Source: an uncultured Oscillospiraceae bacterium (GTDB lineage Bacteria; Bacillota; Clostridia; Oscillospirales; Ruminococcaceae). Taken from it: a stretch of DNA of 64,000 nucleotides. Below are positions 16,671-22,574 of this stretch, in pieces (within the stretch, counting starts at the first letter, position 1; each line of letters begins with the position of its first letter). Position numbers and translations under genes: made by a program. Where the stretch lies: NCBI GenBank assembly GCA_910584715.1, contig CAJUAN010000012.1, positions 15,328 to 79,327 of the forward strand, read 5' to 3'. Under the pieces are notes generated by a model. The model saw nothing but the letters and a program-made list of their open reading frames with translations. It did no database searches and was not told the origin of the DNA.

Positions 16671-17627
16671 ATGTCTGTTACAAAAAACAAGCAGTCCGTT
16701 GAAACGATAAATAAAATGGCAAAAGCGGCGTTTCCCGATAAAACCGTTGAATCTGCCGATGAACTGACCGAGGGCTGCTGCAACACCGCGTACCTTATTG
16801 TTTTTACGGACGGCAGCAAAAGCATACTTAAAATCGCCTCCGGCAGTAACGAAGGATACTTGTCAAACGAAGTAAATTTGATGGATACCGAGGTAAAGGC
16901 AATGCGCATTATGCGGGACAGCGGCGCGGTCAATGTTGCCGAGGTGCAGTATTACGATAAAAGCAAGACCATATGCAGCGGTACATACTTTTTTATGGAA
17001 GCTTTGGATGGTCAAAGTTACTACTCCCTGCACAGCAGCCTTACAGATGAAGAGGCGGCGCAGCTGGATTTTGAAAGCGGCCGGATCGAACGCAGCATCG
17101 CTTCCGTGAAAAATTTATATTTCGGCTTTCTCTGTTCGGAGGAGTATCGGTTTGACTGTCTCTATGATTTTGTACACAAGCTGTTTGAAAATGTTCTTCA
17201 CGATATGAAGGCAAGGGATATTCCCACACAACCAAGTCCCGACGAGATATTTGCGCTTCTTGAAAAGGATAAAATATATTTTGATGAAGTGAAGCAAGCG
17301 TCCCTTACTCATTTTGATATGTGGGACGGAAATATTTTTGTTTCGGACAAGCATATTTGTGGTATCATTGACTGGGAGCGCGCAATGTGGGCAGAGCCTC
17401 TGTTTGACGCACCTTTCAGAAGCGGTAAAAGGAATATCAATATGCTGAAAGGATACGGTCAGACCGAATTTTCATATGCGGAAAAACGCAGGATATTGTG
17501 GTATGATCTTTTTTTGTATGTTACCATGAAAACAGAGGATTTTTACCGCGGCTACGGAACCGCAGAAAGCGTGGCGGCAATGCAGAAGAATATTGACAGC
17601 ACCTTTAGAGAGCTGCGAATGATATAG
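16671..17627 (+). CDS. APH/choline-kinase-type phosphotransferase
   Basis: 318 residues in the aminoglycoside phosphotransferase (APH) fold. THFDMWDGNIFVS (~residue 210) matches the Brenner-type catalytic loop (H.D.....N) and GIIDWERAMWAEP carries the metal-binding Asp. The N-terminal lobe has LIVFTDGSKSILKIA. The substrate cannot be told: members phosphorylate aminoglycosides, choline, fructosamines or homoserine. There is no resistance context, so a metabolic small-molecule kinase is as likely. AAGGAAGAAA precedes the ATG. Single gene with its own promoter. Confidence 0.85.
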   Translation: MSVTKNKQSVETINKMAKAAFPDKTVESADELTEGCCNTAYLIVFTDGSKSILKIASGSNEGYLSNEVNLMDTEVKAMRIMRDSGAVNVAEVQYYDKSKTICSGTYFFMEALDGQSYYSLHSSLTDEEAAQLDFESGRIERSIASVKNLYFGFLCSEEYRFDCLYDFVHKLFENVLHDMKARDIPTQPSPDEIFALLEKDKIYFDEVKQASLTHFDMWDGNIFVSDKHICGIIDWERAMWAEPLFDAPFRSGKRNINMLKGYGQTEFSYAEKRRILWYDLFLYVTMKTEDFYRGYGTAESVAAMQKNIDSTFRELRMI

Positions 17628-17737
17628 TCTGCGCTTTTCTGTGGCAGCTCTTTTGTAAAAATTACCGAAAACTATTTACTATTTTCCAAAAATATATTAT
17701 AATGAAGAAAACAATAATCGGCAAAGGAGAATACCAA

Positions 17738-17920
17738 ATGGCTATGGATAAAAATTACGACAGCAAAAAAGAGACTCTGGACTTTCTGAGAACGGCGGTT
17801 CCCGTATCGGCGGCGCTTGTTTTGTTTTTGGTTTCGGCGGGCTTTATCGTTTACAAGCTCATAACCGCTTACCGCCACAACGAGCGCTGGAAGGACTACG
17901 ACGAATGCGGAATGCAGTAA
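17738..17920 (+). CDS. Small single-pass membrane protein
   Basis: 60 residues: a charged N-terminus (MAMDKNYDSKKETL), one hydrophobic helix (~20-43, VPVSAALVLFLVSAGFIVYK) and a polar tail ending ERWKDYDECGMQ. The ATG at 17738 has AAAGGAGA eight bases upstream. A TATAAT at ~17697 suggests its own promoter. The amidohydrolase gene begins 36 bases later and may be co-transcribed. I do not recognise the family. Confidence 0.65.
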   Translation: MAMDKNYDSKKETLDFLRTAVPVSAALVLFLVSAGFIVYKLITAYRHNERWKDYDECGMQ

Positions 17921-17956
17921 GAAGCAAGATAAAACCAAAGAAAAAGGAAAGCAGCC

Positions 17957-19132
17957 ATGTTTATTTATAACGCTAAAATTTACCCTCAAAAAAATTATGA
18001 GTCCCGGGCGGGAGGCTTAGGCTTCATACCCTGCGGCTATGTCCGTGTTGAGGACGGAAAGATAGCCGAGGTGTCGGGCGGTGCTCCGATAAAAATTTCC
18101 GAGGAGGATATCGACCTCCGCGGACTGCGGCTTTACCCCGGTTTTATCGACGCTCACACCCATATGGGTCTTATCGGCGACGGTCAGGGAGCCGAGGGCG
18201 AGGACGTGAACGAGGACAGCGACCCCGTTACCCCTCACCTGCGGACTATTGACGGTCTCTGTCACAACGACGGTTATTTTGCCGACGCACTGAAAGCGGG
18301 GGTTACCTGCGTTGTGACAGGCGTGGGTTCCTCAAACCCCATTGGGGGAGACCTTATCGCCGTAAAGACCGCGGGCCGCTGCGCCGACGAAATGCTGGTC
18401 AGGCGGGTGGGAATAAAGTTTGCTTTGGGCGAGAATCCCAAGTCAACCTTTTCCGACAAGGACTCCGCTCCCGTGACCAGAATGGCTACCGCCGCGGTTA
18501 TCCGCGAGGCTCTTTTCAAGGCGAAGCGTTATCTTTCCGACAAGCTTTCCGCGGAGGAAAACGAGGAGTCCCTCCCCGAATTTGATATGAAATCCGAGGC
18601 GCTTATCCCCCTGCTCAGAGGGGAGCTTAAAGCTCACTTCCATTGTCACCGCGCCGACGATATCCTCACGGCGGTGCGTATCGCCGAGGAATTTTCTCTT
18701 GATTACGCGCTTATCCACTGCACCGAGGGACATCTCGTTGCCGATATTCTGGGGGAGAAAAAAGCGTCTGCTGCGGTTGGCCCTATACTGTGCGACAGGG
18801 GCAAGCCCGAGCTTGCGGGTCAGCGGCTTGAAAACGCGGCTTTACTGCACAAAAACGGCGTAAAGGTATCCATATGCACCGACCACCCGGAAACTCCCAT
18901 TCAGTATCTCCAAACAAGCGCGGCGTACTGCGTAAAGGCGGGGCTTCCGAAAGACGAAGCGTTAAGGGCGGTAACTGTTAACGCCGCGGCTATCGCGGGT
19001 ATTGCCGACGCTGCGGGAGATATAGCTGTCGGCTTGGACGCGGATTTTGCCGTTACCGACGGCGATCCCTTTGATATTATGACTAATGTCAAAATGACGG
19101 TTATTCGGGGAAAAATTGTTTATTCCGAATAA
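17957..19132 (+). CDS. Amidohydrolase (imidazolonepropionase-like)
   Basis: 391 residues of the metal-dependent amidohydrolase superfamily. GFIDAHTHMG (~residue 65) gives the HxH metal pair; HFHCHRADDI (~residue 230), HCTEGH (~residue 258) and CTDHPETP (~residue 315) provide the later His and Asp ligands. The C-terminal beta-strands (GDIAVGLDADFAVTDGDPF) complete the composite domain. It resembles imidazolonepropionase-related amidohydrolases of unknown substrate; no hut genes are nearby, so histidine degradation is not supported. AAAGGAAAGCAGCC precedes the ATG. Confidence 0.85.
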   Translation: MFIYNAKIYPQKNYESRAGGLGFIPCGYVRVEDGKIAEVSGGAPIKISEEDIDLRGLRLYPGFIDAHTHMGLIGDGQGAEGEDVNEDSDPVTPHLRTIDGLCHNDGYFADALKAGVTCVVTGVGSSNPIGGDLIAVKTAGRCADEMLVRRVGIKFALGENPKSTFSDKDSAPVTRMATAAVIREALFKAKRYLSDKLSAEENEESLPEFDMKSEALIPLLRGELKAHFHCHRADDILTAVRIAEEFSLDYALIHCTEGHLVADILGEKKASAAVGPILCDRGKPELAGQRLENAALLHKNGVKVSICTDHPETPIQYLQTSAAYCVKAGLPKDEALRAVTVNAAAIAGIADAAGDIAVGLDADFAVTDGDPFDIMTNVKMTVIRGKIVYSE

Positions 19133-19165
19133 AAATATAAATTTATTTTTGTGTATATTTGCATA

Positions 19166-19206
19166 TTGACTTTTTGTGTACACTGCAATATAATATATGT
19201 GTACAC
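19166..19206 (+). promoter_or_regulatory. RHH promoter with twin GTGTACAC operator boxes
   Basis: TTGACT (19166-19171), a 17-base spacer and TATAAT (19189-19194). The perfect palindrome GTGTACAC lies in the spacer (19176-19183) and again just after the -10 (19199-19206), 23 bases centre to centre. This is a convincing operator layout for the RHH protein encoded at 19225. Confidence 0.75.
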
Positions 19207-19224
19207 ACTAAGTGAGGTGAAAAA

Positions 19225-19407
19225 ATGTCGCCCCGTACAGGCAGACCCAAATCCGATAACCCAAAGGATATACAATTAAAAATACGAGCCGATAAGCAAA
19301 CTATTGACGATTTGGATTTTTGCTGCCAAAAAAGTCATTTAACAAGAAGCGATGTTATTAGGCTTGGTATCCAAAAGGTAAAAAATGATTTGGAGACAAA
19401 AAAATAA
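19225..19407 (+). CDS. Ribbon-helix-helix protein, tandem copy 1
   Basis: 60 residues: a basic N-terminus (MSPRTGRPKSDNP), a beta strand (IQLKIRAD), then two helices (TIDDLDFCCQKSH, SDVIRLGIQKVKND). This is the CopG/Arc type RHH fold of transcriptional repressors and antitoxins. AGTGAGGTG precedes the ATG. It has a consensus promoter with two GTGTACAC boxes, so autorepression is likely. Its stop codon overlaps a hairpin that also terminates a convergent small RNA from the other strand. A second copy with the same N-terminus lies at 19606. Confidence 0.8.
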   Translation: MSPRTGRPKSDNPKDIQLKIRADKQTIDDLDFCCQKSHLTRSDVIRLGIQKVKNDLETKK

Positions 19408-19472
19408 CGCAAGTTGCTCCCTACCAAAGTTACAGCTTGCGTTATCCAACAACAGACAAGAATGTCCGTCCG
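19398..19472 (-). ncRNA. Convergent small RNA facing RHH copy 1
   Basis: On the minus strand TTGACA (19502-19507) and TATAAT (19479-19484) are spaced by exactly 17 bases. The predicted ~75-nt RNA ends in the AACGCAAG / CTTGCGTT hairpin (19406-19443) followed by seven U. The promoter sits inside an inverted repeat (GACAAGAAAGCCTTTCCGA and its partner). The same arrangement recurs at 19770-19881. Confidence 0.65.
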
Positions 19473-19549
19473 AAATTTATTATACATCGGAAAGGCTTTC
19501 TTGTCAAGATTGACAATTATAATACCTGCATTTTTGTGTAAATTTACCA

Positions 19550-19590
19550 TTGTTTTTTGACTGTCAATAATATATAATTAAGGCAGTCAA
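19550..19590 (+). promoter_or_regulatory. Promoter and candidate operator of RHH copy 2
   Basis: TTGTTT (19550-19555), 17 bases, TATAAT (19573-19578). The palindrome TTGAC-T-GTCAA occupies the spacer (19557-19567), and a half-site CAGTCAA follows the -10. The layout copies that of RHH copy 1 but with a different box sequence. Confidence 0.55.
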
Positions 19591-19605
19591 AAGTGAGGTG
19601 ATGAA

Positions 19606-19782
19606 ATGAGTCCCCGCACCGGCAGACCGACAGATAATCCCAAGCCTTATAAAATAACCGCACGAATTGACGAGGAAAGCAAAAAAATCCTCGATAATTA
19701 CTGTGAGCAAGAGGGAGTGCCTCAAATGGAAGCGGTACGCAGAGGGATAAAAAAGTTGGAAAGCGATATAAAAAAGAAATAA
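19606..19782 (+). CDS. Ribbon-helix-helix protein, tandem copy 2
   Basis: 58 residues read directly from the sequence: MSPRTGRPTDNPKPYKITAR, then IDEESKKILDNYCEQEG and EAVRRGIKKLESDIKKK. It shares the MSPRTGRP start and RHH layout with the copy at 19225, but the core has diverged, so DNA specificity probably differs. That fits the different palindromes in the two promoters. AAGTGAGGTGATGAA precedes the ATG. Its 3' end is again followed by a hairpin and a convergent small-RNA promoter, showing that the whole module was duplicated. Confidence 0.8.
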   Translation: MSPRTGRPTDNPKPYKITARIDEESKKILDNYCEQEGVPQMEAVRRGIKKLESDIKKK

Positions 19783-19846
19783 CGTAAACTGCCACCGACC
19801 AAAGTCACAGCTTACGTTATCCGAAACAGACAAGAAAGTCCGTCCG
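19770..19846 (-). ncRNA. Convergent small RNA facing RHH copy 2
   Basis: On the minus strand TTGACA (19876-19881), 17 bases, TATAAT (19853-19858). The RNA would end at the AACGTAAACTG / CAGCTTACGTT hairpin (19781-19818) followed by a U-rich tract. It is about 80% identical by eye to the sRNA at 19398, including the palindrome around the promoter. Confidence 0.65.
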
Positions 19847-19901
19847 AAATCTATTATACATCGGAAAGGCTTTCTTGTCAAGACCGTTGAAAGGAAGTTT
19901 T

Positions 19902-20150
19902 ATGGATAACAACGAATTCAGTCTTGACGCGCTGCTGAACTGCGACGAGTTTTCGCGGTACAAAAGCCCCGAGGCTATATACGCCATGAATGATTTTTTG
20001 AATGCCGTCAAAGAATGTGCAGACGATGAAAAAGCCGCCGAAAAAATCAAGCGGGAAAGCACCAATTTGATGTACTACAATTTTAACGACGCTTTTAAAC
20101 AGGGATTTTGCTTTGCGGTAAAATCGCTGAAATTCATGCTTAAGATTTAG
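19902..20150 (+). CDS. Small soluble protein of unknown function
   Basis: 82 residues, acidic and mostly helical by composition, with ESTNLMYYNFNDAF followed by QGFCFAVKSLKFML at the C-terminus. This overall shape recalls small prophage-associated proteins of Firmicutes (DUF6809-like), but I cannot confirm that. I start at the ATG at 19902, which follows GAAAGGAAG, not at an ATG 27 bases upstream. It lies between the RHH modules and the toxin-antitoxin loci. No clear own promoter is seen, since the preceding segment is the promoter of a minus-strand sRNA. Confidence 0.6.
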   Translation: MDNNEFSLDALLNCDEFSRYKSPEAIYAMNDFLNAVKECADDEKAAEKIKRESTNLMYYNFNDAFKQGFCFAVKSLKFMLKI

Positions 20151-20194
20151 CTTGTTCGGCGGCAGCTCCATATCCCGAATATCACGGAAAAGTA

Positions 20195-20223
20195 TTGACA
20201 AAAGCGATTTTGCGTGGTATAAT
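20195..20223 (+). promoter_or_regulatory. Antitoxin RNA promoter, locus 1
   Basis: TTGACA (20195-20200), 17 bases, TATAAT (20218-20223). The spacer is identical to that of locus 2 except for one T/C change. Confidence 0.8.
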
Positions 20224-20229
20224 AATGGC

Positions 20230-20307
20230 ATAAAGGATATGATGAACTCAAGTCGAGCATTTGCGTTCACCAAAAAAAGTCCCCCGAGTGGTGTCGGGGG
20301 ACTTTTT
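20230..20307 (+). ncRNA. Antitoxin RNA of type I toxin-antitoxin locus 1
   Basis: A predicted ~78-nt RNA from a consensus promoter to the terminator at 20274-20307 (AAAAAGTCCCCCGA / TCGGGGGACTTTTT), which works in both directions. Its body (AAAGGATATGAT, CAAGTCGAGCAT, TTCACCA) is a direct repeat of 20408-20442, the plus strand across the toxin start codon and ribosome site. The RNA is therefore complementary to the toxin mRNA there. One substitution (G for A in GAGCAT) keeps pairing as G-U. The layout matches RNAII of the pAD1 par locus. Confidence 0.75.
20274..20307. terminator. Shared bidirectional terminator, TA locus 1
   Basis: A 14-bp stem with A run on the left and T run on the right. 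It ends the antitoxin RNA (plus) and the toxin mRNA (minus) and gives them about 30 nt of overlap. Confidence 0.8.
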
Positions 20308-20326
20308 GGCTGTTTGCTGCCTTCTT

Positions 20327-20431
20327 TTACTTCTTTCGACCGTTCAGCCGATTGCGTATGTAGTCATAAAGGAAATTTGCGGCTACTTCCGCTCCAACGG
20401 TGACAAGAAAGGATATGATCAAGTCGAACAT
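20327..20431 (-). CDS. Type I toxin-like small hydrophobic peptide 1
   Basis: 34 residues: MFDLIISFLVTVGAEVAAN followed by a basic tail ending NRLNGRKK. One membrane helix (~2-20) with a charged C-terminus is the shape of Fst/Ldr-type toxins that damage the membrane. AAAGGTGGTG precedes the ATG. Its promoter (TTGACA-18-TATAAT at 20480-20509 on the minus strand) is nearly identical to that of the second toxin. The short leader can form a CCGCC / GGCGG stem just ahead of the ribosome site. The longer in-frame extension upstream crosses the promoter and is not real. Confidence 0.75.
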   Translation of the reverse strand: MFDLIISFLVTVGAEVAANFLYDYIRNRLNGRKK

Positions 20432-20479
20432 AAGCTTCACCACCTTTCCGCCGTAGGCGTAGGGGGCGGCAACATAAGT

Positions 20480-20509
20480 ATTATAGCATATTTTGTCATT
20501 GCCTGTCAA
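20480..20509 (-). promoter_or_regulatory. Toxin promoter, locus 1
   Basis: On the minus strand TTGACA, 18 bases, TATAAT, followed by ACTTATGTTGCCG, a leader shared with locus 2. Confidence 0.8.
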
Positions 20510-20556
20510 TAAAAGACAGCCGTTTGGCGGATAAGCCGTAATAGTTTCTGAAAGTA

Positions 20557-20585
20557 TTGACAAAAGCGATTTCGCGTGGTATAAT
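20557..20585 (+). promoter_or_regulatory. Antitoxin RNA promoter, locus 2
   Basis: TTGACA (20557-20562), 17 bases (AAAGCGATTTCGCGTGG), TATAAT (20580-20585). It lies just beyond the -35 of toxin 1, back to back with it. Confidence 0.8.
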
Positions 20586-20591
20586 AGTGTT

Positions 20592-20672
20592 GCAAAGAAA
20601 GTACAAATTTGAGTTCCGTTACGGTTCACAAAAAGCGAAAGCCTCCCCGATTGCCGTCAGGGAGGCTTTCAT
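20592..20672 (+). ncRNA. Antitoxin RNA of type I toxin-antitoxin locus 2
   Basis: A predicted ~80-nt RNA ending at a GAAAGCCTCCC / GGGAGGCTTTC hairpin (20637-20670). AAAGAAAGTACAAATTT (20594-20610) and AGTTCCGTTACGGTTCAC (20612-20629) repeat 20777-20816, the plus strand over the start codon and ribosome site of toxin 2. Two of the differences are G for A in the RNA and keep pairing as G-U. The targeting sequence is unrelated to that of locus 1, so each RNA should act on its own toxin. Confidence 0.75.
20637..20670. terminator. Shared bidirectional terminator, TA locus 2
   Basis: An 11-bp perfect stem. The U run is good on the minus strand (GCTTTTTGTG) and weaker on the plus strand (CATTT). 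Confidence 0.7.
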
Positions 20673-20694
20673 TTGGGCTGTCGTTGCCTGAGTT

Positions 20695-20805
20695 TTACTT
20701 CCTGCGCCCGCTCAGCCACTTGCAAAGTATGTCATAAGTAAAATTCCCGAACATACCCGCTGCAGCGGAAACAAGAAAAGAAAGTACAAATTTTATAAGT
20801 TCCAT
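20695..20805 (-). CDS. Type I toxin-like small hydrophobic peptide 2
   Basis: 36 residues: MELIKFVLSFLVSAAAG, then MFGNFTYDILCKWLSGRRK. It has a single hydrophobic segment with a basic tail; the WL-plus-charged end recalls Fst-family toxins. AAGGAGGTG precedes the ATG by eight bases. Its promoter at 20857-20886 is nearly identical to that of toxin 1, and the leader pairs GCCGA / TCGGC where toxin 1 pairs GCCGCC / GGCGG. It ends in the bidirectional terminator shared with its antitoxin RNA. Fst-superfamily membership is inferred from layout; sequence similarity is weak. Confidence 0.75.
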   Translation of the reverse strand: MELIKFVLSFLVSAAAGMFGNFTYDILCKWLSGRRK

Positions 20806-20856
20806 TACAGTTACACCTCCTTTCCGCCGAAGCGTGAGGGAGTCGGCAACATAAGT

Positions 20857-20886
20857 ATTATAGCATAATTTGTCATTGACTGTCAA
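20857..20886 (-). promoter_or_regulatory. Toxin promoter, locus 2
   Basis: On the minus strand TTGACA, 18 bases (GTCAATGACAAATTATGC), TATAAT. It starts 28 bases before the divergent fumarate hydratase gene. Confidence 0.8.
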
Positions 20887-20914
20887 TAAAACGAACAGAA
20901 AGGAACGAGCGAAA

Positions 20915-21757
20915 ATGCGCGAAATAAACGTTACCGAAATCGAAAATACCGTCAGGAACCTGTGCATACAGGCTAACCGTTTTCTGCCCAAGTCCCTTGC
21001 AGACTGCATAGGCTGCGCGGCAAAAACGGAGCAGTCCCCCACGGGACGCGAGGTGCTGACCGACCTTGTGAGAAATATCGAAGCCGCCGAAAGAGAAGAG
21101 CTTGCCGTATGCCAGGATACGGGAATGGCTGTTATTTTCCTTGACGTTGGTCAGGACGTTCACTTCATCGGCGGCTCGCTGACTGAAGCTATAAACAGAG
21201 GCGTCGCCCGTGGCTACACCGAGGGGTATCTTCGCTGCTCTATCGTTTCCGACCCTCTGGAGCGGGTCAACACCGGGGACAACACTCCCGCGGTAGTCCA
21301 TACCTGTATCGTGGACGGGGACAGGGTAAATATTTCCGTATGTCCCAAGGGCTTCGGCAGCGAGAATATGTCCGCGATGAAAATGTTCACACCCTCCGCG
21401 AGCGTTTCCGATATCGAGGATTTTGTGGTGAGCGTTGTTTCAAAGGCGGGCAGCAATCCCTGTCCTCCAATGGTAATAGGCGTGGGGATTGGCGGAGATT
21501 TCGAGTACTGCGCGTATCTGGCGAAAAAGGCTTTGTGCAGGGATATCTCGGTGAATAACCCGAAGCAGCTTTATGCAGATATGGAAAAGCGTATCCTTGA
21601 AAGGGTGAACAGGCTTGGCATAGGTCCCCAGGGCTTCGGCGGGACCACCACCGCGCTTGCGGTCGCGGTAGAGCAGGCTCCCACCCATATTGCGGGACTT
21701 CCCGCCGCGGTGAATATCGGCTGCCATGTTACAAGACACGCTCACGCGGAGCTTTGA
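20915..21757 (+). CDS. Fumarate hydratase class I, alpha subunit (Fe-S hydro-lyase)
   Basis: 280 residues, matching the N-terminal (alpha) half of class I iron-sulfur fumarases and tartrate dehydratases, which interconvert fumarate and malate. Candidate cluster Cys residues are seen in AVCQDTGMAV, ISVCPKGFGSEN and NPCPPMVIGVGIGG. I start at the ATG at 20915 after GAAAGGAACG. The upstream extension runs through the toxin 2 promoter. The beta subunit, normally the next gene, is absent: a membrane protein follows. The partner must be encoded elsewhere, or the complex may be non-functional. Confidence 0.88.
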   Translation: MREINVTEIENTVRNLCIQANRFLPKSLADCIGCAAKTEQSPTGREVLTDLVRNIEAAEREELAVCQDTGMAVIFLDVGQDVHFIGGSLTEAINRGVARGYTEGYLRCSIVSDPLERVNTGDNTPAVVHTCIVDGDRVNISVCPKGFGSENMSAMKMFTPSASVSDIEDFVVSVVSKAGSNPCPPMVIGVGIGGDFEYCAYLAKKALCRDISVNNPKQLYADMEKRILERVNRLGIGPQGFGGTTTALAVAVEQAPTHIAGLPAAVNIGCHVTRHAHAEL

Positions 21758-21816
21758 TTTTTGAATTTTGTATCATACTCGAAAACAGCAGATTAAGATC
21801 GGAGAACTATAAAATT

Positions 21817-22164
21817 ATGAAAAAAAGAATTGTTTTGTGGGCAGCGGTATCCGCAGTAATCATGTTGGTATTACCGTGGCTGGCGGTTACTTTTGTAAAG
21901 GGCGACGCCGGAATGGCCGTTTGTTTTCTGCTGTTTTATGCCGTCAATCCAATTTATTCTTTGATCACAGGAGCTTTTGCAGGAAAGCACATTAAGCGTT
22001 TATGCAGTCTGCCTTTTATTTTATCGGTTTTGTACTTGCTCGGCGTTTGGATTTTCTTTGATATGGGGGAAATTGCATTTATTATATATGCGGTGATTTA
22101 TCTTATTTTAGGCATACTTGCTATGTTGGTTTCCATGCTTATTGAAAGGAAGAAGCAGCGATAA
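21817..22164 (+). CDS. Small integral membrane protein
   Basis: 115 residues with about four hydrophobic segments (residues ~5-25, 33-50, 65-85, 90-110) and a basic end (ERKKQR). The ATG at 21817 follows GGAG at a long spacing, so initiation may be weak. It begins 59 bases after the fumarase gene and may be read through from it. A GTGCGGCGGCT / AGCAGCCGCAC hairpin follows. I do not recognise a family. Confidence 0.6.
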   Translation: MKKRIVLWAAVSAVIMLVLPWLAVTFVKGDAGMAVCFLLFYAVNPIYSLITGAFAGKHIKRLCSLPFILSVLYLLGVWIFFDMGEIAFIIYAVIYLILGILAMLVSMLIERKKQR

Positions 22165-22189
22165 TTTTTGCATACCGAAAATGGTTAAG

Positions 22190-22218
22190 GTGCGGCGGCT
22201 ATTTAGTAGCAGCCGCAC
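22190..22218 (+). terminator. Terminator-like hairpin after the membrane protein
   Basis: An 11-bp stem with one mismatch, 25 bases after the stop; the downstream sequence (TACTGTTTTCTC) is moderately T-rich. Confidence 0.6.
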
Positions 22219-22404
22219 TACTGTTTTCTCACGCGGCGGAGATTAGCCCGTCCTATGCACGGACTTTAAGGATGATATAAATGGAAACGGCCGCTGTGTT
22301 TTTCCACTCGGAAGGGCTCTCGCTATTCCTCATTTCTTTCCCGTTTTTAAATGAAAAAAGGATTTGCGGGTCTCCATTCCAAAAACAGTGTTGGGACAAG
22401 GGAA

Positions 22405-22457
22405 CTCTGCCCCCTTGTCCTCCGTAAGCTGTGCTCAGCTTGACCGGCTAAAATCTT
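22405..22457. repeat. Dispersed repeat, family D, copy 1
   Basis: The stretch starting CTCTGCCCCCTTG and containing AAGCTGTGCTCAGCTTGACC matches, in reverse complement, the last 51 bases of the window (63950-64000) with few differences. It lies in the non-coding region after 22164. Confidence 0.8.
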
Positions 22458-22529
22458 GACGGAACAACGTTATTAGTGTGATAAACAAAAATTTATACAA
22501 GCTGCTCTGTACTCTTTTTATAAAAAAGT

Positions 22530-22553
22530 GCCCCTGTCGGGGGAGACAGGGGC
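22530..22553 (+). terminator. Stable hairpin, function unclear
   Basis: GCCCCTGTC / GACAGGGGC, a perfect 9-bp stem with a 6-base GGGGGA loop. No T run follows on the plus strand; on the minus strand it is followed by CACTTTTTTATAAA, so it may terminate minus-strand transcription. Confidence 0.5.
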
Positions 22554-22574
22554 GGAGATCATGATATAGGATTA

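Noticed and set aside
16671..17627. Aminoglycoside resistance gene
   Set aside because: Only the general APH fold is supported; no mobile or resistance context and no subclass signature, so resistance is not claimed.
17957..19132. hutI imidazolonepropionase
   Set aside because: Superfamily motifs fit, but no other hut gene is present and the specific active-site signature is not clear.
19402..19885. CRISPR-like or IS-like reading of the repeated ~100-nt blocks
   Set aside because: Only two copies, each tied to an RHH gene end, with promoter and terminator signals; spacing is that of a gene duplication, not an array.
20327..20629. 100-codon extension of toxin 1
   Set aside because: The upstream part runs through the TTGACA-18-TATAAT promoter and leader; the 34-codon form has the ribosome site and parallels toxin 2.
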